64,000 bases of DNA from Haematobia irritans (Eukaryota > Arthropoda > Insecta > Diptera > Muscidae). The stretch spans positions 55,556,066 through 55,620,065 of the forward strand of contig NC_134400.1 of the NCBI RefSeq assembly GCF_050003625.1, in the 5' to 3' direction. The notes under the pieces are model-generated. The model worked only from the letters and a program-made list of their open reading frames with translations, was not told the DNA's origin and made no database searches. Of the stretch, positions 44,251 through 54,585 are shown in pieces (the stretch's first letter is position 1; each line of letters starts with the position of its first letter). A program made the translations under genes and the position numbers.

Positions 44251-46480
44251 ATAAGGAAGACGTGGAATGAAATAAAGAAAATTGGTATTATAAAGACTAT
44301 TAATCATAACTCGAACTTGGATGTTTACGTACTTAATGAAAAGTTTGTAAATATACCGATGCCTGAGGTGAATGCTGATTTCTATAGTTCCCGAACTGTA
44401 ACTTCCACCTTTCAACGTGGTTTTAGTCTACACTGAAAAAACAGTGAACCCACCAGGAAGAAAACTTTTGATTAATTTTAGAAAATTTTGAATATTTTTA
44501 GAAATTTTTAACTAAACAGTATCACAAGCGCTGGTCGTCGCGCCGATATCACAAAAATAAGTAAAATTTTTCGACAAATTCAACAAAATTTATTAGACAT
44601 AAATAATTTTTTTCACTTTTTAAAGAAAATTTTGTAGTTTGAAGGAAAAAATTGGAGTTCAAAATTGCAAGAATGTCTTTAGTGACATACGAAGTTCATC
44701 ATGGACGCTTTTGTAGTAAAATTTACAAATTTGAAGAAATAATGAACTAATTTATGGCAAATACGAATTTGGTAAATCTCTATCCTTAACTTGTGTATAA
44801 TTTTTTCCTCTCTTTTAGTTCATTTAGCTAACGTACGCAAAAAAATATTAGAGTAAATGAAACTTTCACCAAATATAATAAGTTCATGAACTAAAATATA
44901 GTTAAATTGGCTTTAGTGAAATAGTGAGTTCACTTTTTTTTGAGTGTAGGGCATGTATTTGATAACGAGGTGCTCAATAGTATCATGACAATAAAGTCAA
45001 ACGCTGTCGGTACTGACGAAATCTGCCCAAAATTTGTCAAAATTATTATTCCGTGAATACTTAAATACATTACTCATATTATAAACACTATTATAACAAC
45101 TAGTTCATTTCCAACACTGTGGAAACTGGCTATAATCATACCTGTTCCAAAGGGTTACAACGAATTCCGTCCTATTGCGATTTTACCATTTATCTCGAAA
45201 GTGTTTGGAAGACTTGTTAATCTACAAATTCCTCAATATTTAACTGAACATAAGATTATAACTGACCGTCAATCTGAATTCAGACCGAGGCATAGTTGTC
45301 TCACTGCCTTAGTAGACGTTGTGGAATTGATACGTAACAATCTTGACAAAAATGAAGTTTCTATTTTGGTACTGTTAGATCATTCGAAAGCTTTAGACAC
45401 TGTCCACTATCCGACTTTGTATTATAAACTCATCCACTTGGTTTCTTTCTCTGAATCTACTGTACGACTAATGTCTAGCTATTTGGAAGACAGAAAGCAA
45501 CTAACCGTTTCTGGCAACAATGCATCGTCACAGATGACAACAAAAAGGGGTGTTCCTCAGGGGTCCATACTTGGACCCTTGCTATATACGATGTACTCGA
45601 ATGATTTACCGAACCAGCTTGAACATACCAACATAAGAATGTATGCTGATGATGTCCAGCTATACACATCTGCCACTACTGATACAATCGATAGGTGTGT
45701 AATGAATGTTAACAATGATCTCAACAGGATCCTGGATTGGGCGAATGGCAATGGTCTGGCTCTAACCCCCAATAAATCGAAAGCAATTCTGATTCATAAG
45801 AAGTCCACAACTGTGGGGAATGTTAACATATTTCTGGGTAACTGCCAAATAGAACTTGTCAAGAAAGTGAAGAATCTTGGAGTAACTTTCAATGAGAATT
45901 TAACTTGGTCAGATCATATTAATGCTAACTGCGGTAAAATATACGGTATGTTGCGTAATCTTTGGTATACACAATCGTTTACACCTTTTCGTATAAGACT
46001 GCTGTTGGCCAAATCCTATGTTCTGCCTACTTTGTTATATTGCTGTGAAATTTTCTCTGGATGTAACATCACTGACGTAAAAAGACTAATAACCACGTTC
46101 AACAACATTGCTCGTTATGTCTTCGGATTGAAACGTTACGATAGTGTGGTAACAATTTGATACAGATTCGACATAGAAGTCAGTTATCTGAGCGGCAGTT
46201 TTATATATATGCGACGCGTCTCTGGAATCAGTTACCCAATAAACTTCAACTTACAACAGTTAATCACAAAGAAATCTTTATGTATAAACAACAATATCTA
46301 ATTCAGTATCATATTATATGTAAATCCAATTACTTATTATTATTATCCTTATTAAATTATCTTTCTACTTATTGTATTTATTATATTTGTTATAACATTA
46401 CTGATTGTAATACTAATTATAAGATATATATCATTTGTATTAGGAAAGCAAAATAAATAAAATGAAAAAATGAATGAAAT
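44251..46480 (+). pseudogene. CR1-like LINE fragment: reverse transcriptase, interrupted by MITE2
   Basis: The reading frame starts near 44255 (W-N-E-I-K-K-I-G-I) in the region just before RT. It is broken by MITE2 at 44431-44946 and resumes in frame (GFSL then GHVFDNEV). A TGA lies at 45054-45056. The long open part runs to 46160 with WKLAIIIPVPK, NEFRPIAILP, VLLDHSKALDTV (motif A, where F-S-K is usual), RGVPQGSILGPLLYTMYSND (motif B), MYADDVQLY (motif C) and KNLGVTFNENLTWSDH. A deletion and frameshift follow; 46157-46456 keeps SERQFYIYATRLWNQLP. The 3' end has short A-rich repeats near 46450-46485. It is 5' truncated and not functional. It has no RNase H. Confidence 0.8.
44431..44946 (+). 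mobile_element. MITE2 element, 516 bp, inside the LINE RT gene
   Basis: CACTGAAAAAACAGTGAAC ... GTTCACTTTTTTTTGAGTG with TA on both sides (44429-44430 and 44947-44948). Removing the element and one TA restores an uninterrupted reading frame across the break (AGT CTA GGG), which fixes both ends and the TA duplication. Confidence 0.9.
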
Positions 46481-46484
46481 AATA

Positions 46485-46547
46485 TTTTGTAAATTGGGCA
46501 TCCTAAAATATAGGTTGCGTAATCTTTAGTATAACACGAATGCAGTG
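46485..46547 (+). mobile_element. MITE3 right-end fragment
   Basis: TTTTGTAAATTGGGCATCCT ... GGTTGCGTAATCTTTAGTAT ... GCAGTG|TA matches the right end of MITE3 at 12910-12978. Confidence 0.55.
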
Positions 46548-46595
46548 TAGGTATGCAGAACAAAGTGTGAATCGGCCTAACATGTTACTTTACTT

Positions 46596-47995
46596 ACCCA
46601 ACAAAAAAAGAGCTTCCAAAAAAGTACTTTGGATCGCCAATCTGTGATCCGGAAGTAGTGCAAACTTGGACCATCTCCAATGAATTTTACATGGGGTTGT
46701 CATAGGACGGAAGTACTCCCTTTTTGGATCCTTTGCATTGCTCTAGAAGTTGTGCCCTGGAAGTTAATTTGAATGAAGAAATTTAAAAAGCGATTTTTTT
46801 TCAACCAATTTCACTTTTTTTCATCAATATGTTTTATTACACAATTATTTTCCTGTTATCTAATTTTTACAATTTGAAAAACTTTTTCGCTCCGACCAGG
46901 GGTTGAACCTGGGTTTGCTGGCACCATAACAGAACGCCTTAGCACACTCAACACAAACGCCATTGAACATAAAGCGTCGAAAGGTCAATTCAAATGTTTG
47001 TGATATGATCGTAATACGACACCAAGGAATAACATTCTAATTGCTTCTCGAGATGTTTTTTATTAGTATCGACGAAAAAACAAGAAACGCAGGTTCAAAT
47101 CTCACCAGCGGCAATTTTTTTTATCAAATATTTTTCTAAAAAATTATTTTTTTATGTCATGCATCGTTTTTATTTTTTATTTTCGGCATATATTTTCATA
47201 TAAATATATTTTTTCCATTAAAAATCAACAAAAAAATTCTCATAATTTGCAAAACCTTCTCAAAAGCAAAGATAATAAAAGAGGAAGATGGGAGATTGGC
47301 TACTGAGCACATCAAACCATTTACCACATTAGTTTAATACTCGAACCAAACGCGTATACGACAGGTATTGACATAGCATTAAAATGCACATAAAAAGAAA
47401 CTAAGAGCACGAAATAAATTTCCATAAAGGGGAAAATGTAATTTTTTTTGTTGTTGCCTAAAATGTATCATTGTTTCATTAAGAAAATTAAATTTTTCAT
47501 TTAAAAAATAAAAACTAAAAACAACTAAAAGGTTACAAACATGTATTAAACTAATCTGGTAAATGCAACATTTGGTATGACGCAAGCCAATCTCCAATCT
47601 TCCTCTTTTATTATCTTTGCTCAAAAGAACTTCCATGGAAGCGAAAAAGTCAAACGGCACAGGTTCAAATCCCAGCGGGGATGAAATTTATTTTTTTACT
47701 TTTTTTATTAATTTTTTTTGTAGTTTTTTAATAGTTTTCTATTTTTTTGTAAAATTTAATTACACAAAATTTGCACTTAAAATAGCCTGATAGCGTTCTT
47801 TCTAATACTTGTCCACAAGGACTGCACCGGGAGTAGAAAAAAATCATTGGGGGATTCCAAGATGCGCTTTAGAAGAAATGTTTGTGCACTTGTCCAAAAG
47901 GGCTGCATCGGAAGTTAAAAAAACTCGATGGGTGATTCTGGGATGGGCTTTAAAAGAAATGTTTGTGGAACAACTTCCAATTTTTTTTGCTGGGT
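46596..47995. mobile_element. Element with ACCCARC ends and tRNA-like segments, about 1.4 kb
   Basis: The left end ACCCAACAAAAAAAGAGCTT and right end (reverse strand) ACCCAGCAAAAAAAATTGGA are inverted repeats. TACTT occurs at both edges (46591-46595 and 47995-47999). Inside are an inverted pair of about 40 bp (47262-47301 with 47583-47622; AAAGATAATAAAAGAGGAAG), three tRNA box-B-like motifs, and a tandem pair of about 85 bp near the right end (47812-47965, TTGTCCACAAGGACTGCA / TTGTCCAAAAGGGCTGCA). No transposase. It is possibly a non-autonomous DNA element carrying SINE pieces. Confidence 0.5.
46880..46985 (-). repeat. tRNA-like segment (Leu/Ser-like), SINE-type
   Basis: The minus strand reads GAGTGTGCTAAGGCG (box A-like), then CCCAGGTTCAACCCCTGG (box B and T-stem) and GGAGCGAAAAAG. 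The spacing resembles a class II-type tRNA. The arms do not form a full cloverleaf, so it is a tRNA-derived repeat and not a tRNA gene. Plus-strand relatives of its box B lie at 47091 (GGTTCAAATCTCACCAGCGG) and 47662 (GGTTCAAATCCCAGCGGGG). Confidence 0.5.
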
Positions 47996-48000
47996 ACTTG

Positions 48001-48679
48001 TTTAAATCTTGAAATTGAAGCTTACTTTAAGGCAATCACTTATGAATGCGACAGTAAGAAATCATTTCTTTTACATTACATTGACACCCTCACATTAAGA
48101 GGTACATAAATGTATGACAGATGCCATAATTGCCGTTCTTTTTAAATTAAATGTGAATTGAAACAGACGTGTAAAAATCTGTGCTTTTAACTTTATCTGT
48201 ACACACGTGTACACACATCCAGCAACCCAATAATAAAAGCTTTTAATTCATTGAAGGAAAAAACATAAAATTTGAATTGTGTTAATGCCGGTTGTCTCGT
48301 CACACAAGTGTTTACTTAAATCACCATCATCGTTGAACATTCAAAAGTGCTTAGACTCTGGGGCTCTATTCCTTGGTGTCACCCCACTAACATGAAAATT
48401 TGCCTATGACATATTTATAATATACAGTAGATACGACAATGGTATATACTGAAAAATAAAAACACATACATACAAGGACACACATATACATTAACCCATG
48501 TTGCTTTTTTAAATATCAAATTTCAGTTTAGCATTATGGTTCCATCAACTTTTTCCGGGGTTTTAATTCGTTTAAGGTATATGTTTTTCTTTTAGGCTTA
48601 TATTCGGCATATATTCTAACACACGAGGTGCGTATCGTAATAAAATCGTACAATGAAAGAAGAGATTTCTTTCCATTTT
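48001..48679. other. No gene seen
   Basis: No coding region or repeat family recognised. Confidence 0.4.
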
Positions 48680-48695
48680 TATACTCTCCACCATA

Positions 48696-49347
48696 CACTG
48701 AAAAAAATATTGTCATGAGGTTAAAGATTTCATGTCTTTAAAATACGAATGCAAATTTTGCTTAGCATAGAACACGCATTTCTCTAATATAAAGTTTTTT
48801 TTTCCTTGTCCAAAAGTCGTTAAACTTTTCAATGAAGTCGTATTATCCTTATAATTAAGTGATTTCACTTAAAAATGGGTATCATAACATGAAAGAAAAA
48901 ATGTTTGGGCTAAGGTCAACTTGACTTTAATAATTCAGAAAAATTCTTTAAAATTAATGAAACTGTCTTTAAATTTGTCGTCTTTTTGCATTTTGACTAC
49001 AAAGCAAAAAATCGTTCAAATATAGGACATGTTTTTCAACACATTATTTTAAAGACGTTTTGTACTTGAAACACAGCATAATTTCTACTAGAAGTCGAGT
49101 CTTAATTTGGAACACAAAGTTGTCGTTAACTCGTTTTTATAGGACTTTGATAGCATATGAAGAAACAAAGCTGAAAAAGCGAAAAATTAAAATTTGCTTC
49201 CTACTTGCTTCTAGGAAGCAAATTTTAAAAAGAAGTGTGCCTTAAAAATATCTTTACTTGTATTCTCCGCTTCTTTGGGTCGCAATCAATGCCAAATTTT
49301 TAAAGTAAAGACAAAATCTTTGGAACCGGGCATGCTTTTGTCCAGTG
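48696..49347 (-). mobile_element. MITE1 element, 652 bp, in a C-family head
   Basis: CACTGAAAAAAATATTGTCA ... GGCATGCTTTTGTCCAGTG, with TA on both sides (48694-48695 and 49348-49349). Removing it and one TA restores CCACCATAGGATGGGGG, exactly the C-family head seen at 20151 and 30261. This is the best proof of the MITE1 ends. Confidence 0.9.
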
Positions 49348-49420
49348 TAGGATGGGGGTTATATTAACTTTGTGATTCCCTTTGCAATACATCGAAATAT
49401 TGCTCTAAGACCCCATAAAG

Positions 49421-49717
<297 letters not shown>

Positions 49718-51039
49718 GTGGCCGTGGTGATCTAAGCATGTCCGTCCGTCTGTTGAAATCACGCTAACTTCCGAATGACACAAGCTATCGACTTGAAACT
49801 TGGCACAAGTAGTTGTTATTGATTTAGGTCGTATGGTATTGCAAATAGGCCATATCGGTTCACTTTTACGTATAGCCTCCATATAAACGGACCCCCAGAT
49901 TTGGTTTACGGAGCCTCTAAGAGAAGCATATTTCCTCTAAGAGAAGCAAATTTCATCTGATCCGGCTGAAATTTGGAACATGGTGTTGATATATTGTCTC
50001 TAATAACCATGCAAAAATTGGTCCACATCGGTTCATAATTATATATAGCCCCCATATAAACCGATCCCCAGATTCAGCTGGCGGAGCCTCTAAGAGAAGC
50101 AAATTTCATCCGATCCGTTTGAAATTTGGTACGTGGTGTTGTATATGGTCTCCAATAGCCACGCCAGAATTGGACCATATCGGTCTATAACTATATATGT
50201 TATAGCCCTTATATACACCGATCCCCAGATTTGAGCTCCGGAGCCTCTTAGAGGAGCAAAATTCATCCGATCCGGTTGAAACTTAGTACGTGATGTTAGT
50301 ATATGGTCTCTAACAACCATGCAAAAATTGGTCTATATCGGTTCATAATTATATATAGCCTCTTGAAAGAGCAAAATTCATCCGATCCGGTTGAAATTTG
50401 GTACATTTCGCTAGTGTATGGCCGATAACAACCATGCCAAAATTGATCCGTATCGATCTATATTATATATAGCCCCCAAAAAAACCGATCCCCAATCACA
50501 AAATAATCACGATTGCCACTCGAGCCAAAAAAATCTACCAAAATTTTATTGCCTTAGAAAATTTTGTCAACATTTTATGTCTTTAGGACATTTTGTCAAA
50601 ATATAATTTCTATACAAAATTGTGTCAAAAATTTATTTCTATAGAAAATTTTGTCAAAAATTTATTTCTATAGAAAATTTTGTCAAAATTTTATTTCTAT
50701 AGAAAATTTTGTCAGCATTTTATATCTGTAGAAAATTTCATAGTTAGTGATGAATATTGTGCAAAATCTTCCAAAACATCAAGAATTCTATCAATCTACC
50801 ATACGAAGCAGTAAAAAATCTGTCATTTTTGGTAGACTCGAGTTCATAATTGTTTATAGCCTCCATATAAAGTGACCCCCAAATTGCAATTCTTGCTCTA
50901 TAATTACCGCACAAAGTTCATATCGGTTCGTAACTAAATATTTCTTCCCTATATATCAAGAACGGTCAAGAACTGAATATATACGTATTTAATCGACCTT
51001 TCTTTTGTCTACTTCCAAAACATCAAGAATTTTATCAAT

Positions 51040-51965
51040 ATCAAAAACTGTACCGATTCCCATTGTACGATATTTGGCACACCTATTTATGGTTCTAAAA
51101 ACCTCACAATTTCAGGGAAATTGAACACAAACTATTGTTTCTAGAAGCCCAAAAAGTAATATCGGGAGATCGGTCTATATGCGGGCTTTACTAAAACATG
51201 GACCGCTACTCACCATTTTCGGCGCACCTCTTTATGGTCCTAAAACTCCTCTAGATTTCTCATTTCGCCAAATTTCAGGCAAATAAGATAAAAACTACGG
51301 TCTCTATAAGCCCAAGAATTAAAATCGGGAGATGAATCTATACGGGTGCTATATCAAAACATGAACCAATACTCACCATTTTTGCTACTCCCCGTTTACG
51401 GTCCTAAAATACTTCTAGATTTCAAATTTCAGGCAATTTGGATAAAAATTACGGTTTCTACAAGCCCAAGAAGGAAAATCTGGATATCGGTCTATATTGC
51501 GAATATACCAAAACATGGACCAATACAAACTCTTTATGGTTCTAAAATACTTCTAGATTTCAAATTTCAGGCAATTTGGATAAAAACTACGGTTTCTACA
51601 AGCCCAAGAAGGAAAATCGGGAGGATGGACCGATACTCACCACCACTTATAGTTCACGGCACACCCCTTTATGGTTCCAAAATATATCTAGATTTCCAAT
51701 TTCAGCCAAATTGGATAAAAACTACGGTTTCTATAAAACCAAGACCCCAAATCGGGGGGTCGGTTTATATGGGGACTATATCAAAACCGACCGATATAGC
51801 CCATCTACGAACTTGACCTGCCTGCAGACAAAAGACGAGTTTGTGCAAACTTTCAGCACAATTGCTTCTTTATTGAAGCGTGATCACAACAGACAGACAG
51901 AGAAATTCGCCTTAGAATTTCTCCCTGATCAAGAATATATATACTTTATATAGTCAGAAATCGAT
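51040..51965 (-). mobile_element. E-family hairpin-ended repeat, reversed, partly deleted
   Basis: Four to five units (CACACCTATTTATGGTTCTA, ATTTCAGGCAATTTGGATAA, GGTCGGTTTATATGGGGAC) followed by CCTGCCTGCAGACAAAAGAC, a short CAGACAGACAGA and TCAAGAATATATATACTTTA, as in 897-2091. The terminal head hairpin is missing. Confidence 0.65.
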
Positions 51966-52355
51966 ATAGTCAGAAATTGATATTTAAAATATTAATTTTC
52001 ATAATAAACTTTTTATTTAAACAAAATTGTAGGCAATTTTATTCGGTAATAATTACTTTCATTGGTCCATCACATCTAAAGAAAAATCCACCTATAATTA
52101 TAATCGGAAAAATAACGTCAAAAATCTTGAAAAATTGAAAGAAGAAAATAATTAGAAATATATAATCAATAAATAATTGATTGCCTCAATTAAAACTTTA
52201 ATAGAGTTTTTTGACCAAAATCAATTAAATTTTTAATTGAACCAAATAAAAGTGTCGGAAGAAATCAATATATTTTTTAATAAAATCTATTTTTTTAATC
52301 TAATCAATTCTGTGATTGATACTATCATTTTAGTGTTTGAAGAAATTTTAATTAA
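51966..52355. other. No gene seen; AT-rich
   Basis: No repeat border or coding signal recognised. Confidence 0.4.
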
Positions 52356-52594
52356 AAAACAAGTATATACGGCCGTAAATTCAGCCAGGCCGAATCTTAT
52401 GTACCCTCCACCATGGATGGCATAGAAACTTGTACTATAGACTGTCATCCACAATCGAATTACTTGGGTTGAAGTAACGCTTGCCGATGGCAAGGTATCT
52501 TAAAACTTCCTAACATCGTAATATATACCACATAGTCCATACGTGGTATATATTAAACTAAAAAGGCCGATTAAATACGTATATAATTAAGTTT

Positions 52595-52850
52595 AAAGTT
52601 TCTATAGAAATAAAATTTTGACAAAATAAAATTTTGACAACATTTTCTATAGAAGTAAAATTTGAAAAAAAATTTCTATAGAAATAAAATTTGGATAAAA
52701 TTTTCTATAGAAATAAAATTCTGACAAAATTTTCTATAGAAATAAAATTTTGACAAAATTTTCTATAGAAATAAAATTTTGACAAAATATTCTATAGAAA
52801 TAACATTTTGACAATGTTTTCTATAAAAATAAAATTTTGGTAGATTATTT
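52595..52850 (-). repeat. 29-bp minisatellite within the reversed C repeat
   Basis: About eight units with TTTCTATAGAAA cores on the minus strand, bordered by AACTTAATTATATACG-complement on the left and GGCTCGAG on the right. Confidence 0.8.
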
Positions 52851-53278
52851 TTGGCTCGAGTTGTCATTGGGGATCGCCTATATATAACTATAGACCGATA
52901 TGGACCAATTTTGGCATGGTTATTAGCGGCCTTATACTAACACCACGTTCCAAATTTCAACCGGATCGGATGAATTTTGCTCCTCCATGAGGCTCCGGAC
53001 GACAAATCTGGGGATCGATTTGTATGGGGGCTATATATAATTATGGACCGATATGGACCAATTCTTGCATGGTTGTTAGAGTCCATATACTAACACCACG
53101 TACTCAACTTCAACCGGATCGGATGAATTTTGCTCCTCTAAGAGGCTCCGGAGGTCAAATCTGGGGATCGGCTTATATGGAGGCTATATATAATTATGGA
53201 CCGATATGGACCAATTTTGGGATGGTTGTTAGAGACAATATACTAACACCACTTTATTATTCAACCGTCGAACTGAAC

Positions 53279-53285
53279 GGACGTG
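53279..53285 (+). promoter_or_regulatory. DPE-like motif in LINE 5' UTR (copy 2)
   Basis: GGACGTG starts 27 bases after the inferred first base of the element (53253), one base from the canonical +28 position. The sequence at the junction, CCACTTT, fits a loose initiator. A TATA-less promoter that starts at the first base would let the element carry its promoter along when it transposes. Confidence 0.5.
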
Positions 53286-53361
53286 TTTTCTAATAGCGGA
53301 GTATTTCATCGTAATAAGTACTTATTACGAATTTCACGTGTGGTGGAAATAATAAACCACC

Positions 53362-54585
53362 ATGCAGCGAAATTCAAAGTCATCCACTGGGTTGCTAACT
53401 TCAGGGCCCAGTGGACGGGTAACGACTGAAGTTATAAATTTGGGCAGCGACGAAGAGTCAGGCCCAATTAGTCGACCTGTAGACGGGTCGACTGGCGGTG
53501 ACACTTTGGCAAGTCGAACCTTTTCTAAGGTGACGACATCAAAAGGAGGCAATCCCTCTCGAAAGAGATTCAAGGAACGAAGAAATGCTTTGTTTATCCT
53601 AAAGAAATTAGGATCAGTCGACCCAAGCACGTTGTCGGCTAAGCAAAGCGATTCCTTAAAATGGGCTCAAGGAATTCTTGAAGCTGGAAAAAGGGAACGA
53701 TCACCGGATGAGCTACCATCCTCTAAACGGGATCAAAGATCGTTTGCCTCAGTTGCAAAAGACAGCCTTGTGATGGCTATTATTAATAAAGGAGCATTGG
53801 ACGGTATGATTCCAAGGCAAAAATGGGGGGAAATTGAGAACGCGATGTCTGGTGTCTACTCAGAGGTGCGAAAAAAGTTTCCCGGACCAAGTCCTCGACG
53901 GCAAGATGCTGGATGGTATCAAGGACGATATAAGTTAATAGCTTTTGCAGACCAGAGGTCTATGGATTGCTTTAAAGCTGCATTGATGCTAATTGGTGAA
54001 GTTTGGGAAGGAGCCGCTTTGGAGTTAGTCGATAAAAAAGACATACCGGCTAAACCTAGAGCACATGCATGGATACCGGCAAACCCTCCTGATCCTGAGT
54101 CAATACTAGAGAGACTAAAAGAATGTAACCCAGATCTTCCAACCGCCGATTGGAAGGTTGGTCGTTTGGATGAGGTGGATGGACCAAGACGACATGCGGT
54201 GTTTATATTAAACATAGAGTCGCTGCCACATCTAGCCCAGAACCAAGGACGCGTAAGTTATGGCTTTCATGATATCCATATGAAGGTATACAAAAGCGAT
54301 CAGCCAAAGGATACCGAAACGGACAAGCCTCCGGTAGAGTCAGCAGTGAAAAAATCTCCTAGCGAAGTCGAAGGAGACATAAAACCTACAGACTATGGCG
54401 AAAATCATATGCGGGAAGTTTCTACAGGCTCAAGCCTCACCAAAGCTGAACCGCGGATTGTTGCGAGAGTCACCGAGATCTGTGAAGAGGAAGCCCTTGA
54501 TGACTCAATTGAAGCGGCTGATGTGACGGTGGTTGAAAATTTGGATGGTTCTACGGTTCCTCCAGATAAATCTTCACCATTGTAA
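53362..54585 (+). CDS. LOA-type LINE ORF1 protein (copy 2)
   Basis: 407 residues, the same architecture as the copy 1 protein: low-complexity N-terminus, globular middle (GWYQGRYKLIAFADQ, PESILERLKECNPDLPTAD) and acidic C-terminus. Differences from copy 1 are scattered and mostly conservative (GSD-E-ESG, LSAKQSDS, VRK-K-FPG, LIG-E-VW, NQG-R-VSY, SE-V-EGD). Neither copy has a stop or indel, as expected of recent insertions. No zinc knuckle is seen. The 41-nt overlap with ORF2 is kept. The function as an RNA-binding partner of ORF2p is known for the group and not shown by the sequence alone. Confidence 0.85.
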   Translation: MQRNSKSSTGLLTSGPSGRVTTEVINLGSDEESGPISRPVDGSTGGDTLASRTFSKVTTSKGGNPSRKRFKERRNALFILKKLGSVDPSTLSAKQSDSLKWAQGILEAGKRERSPDELPSSKRDQRSFASVAKDSLVMAIINKGALDGMIPRQKWGEIENAMSGVYSEVRKKFPGPSPRRQDAGWYQGRYKLIAFADQRSMDCFKAALMLIGEVWEGAALELVDKKDIPAKPRAHAWIPANPPDPESILERLKECNPDLPTADWKVGRLDEVDGPRRHAVFILNIESLPHLAQNQGRVSYGFHDIHMKVYKSDQPKDTETDKPPVESAVKKSPSEVEGDIKPTDYGENHMREVSTGSSLTKAEPRIVARVTEICEEEALDDSIEAADVTVVENLDGSTVPPDKSSPL

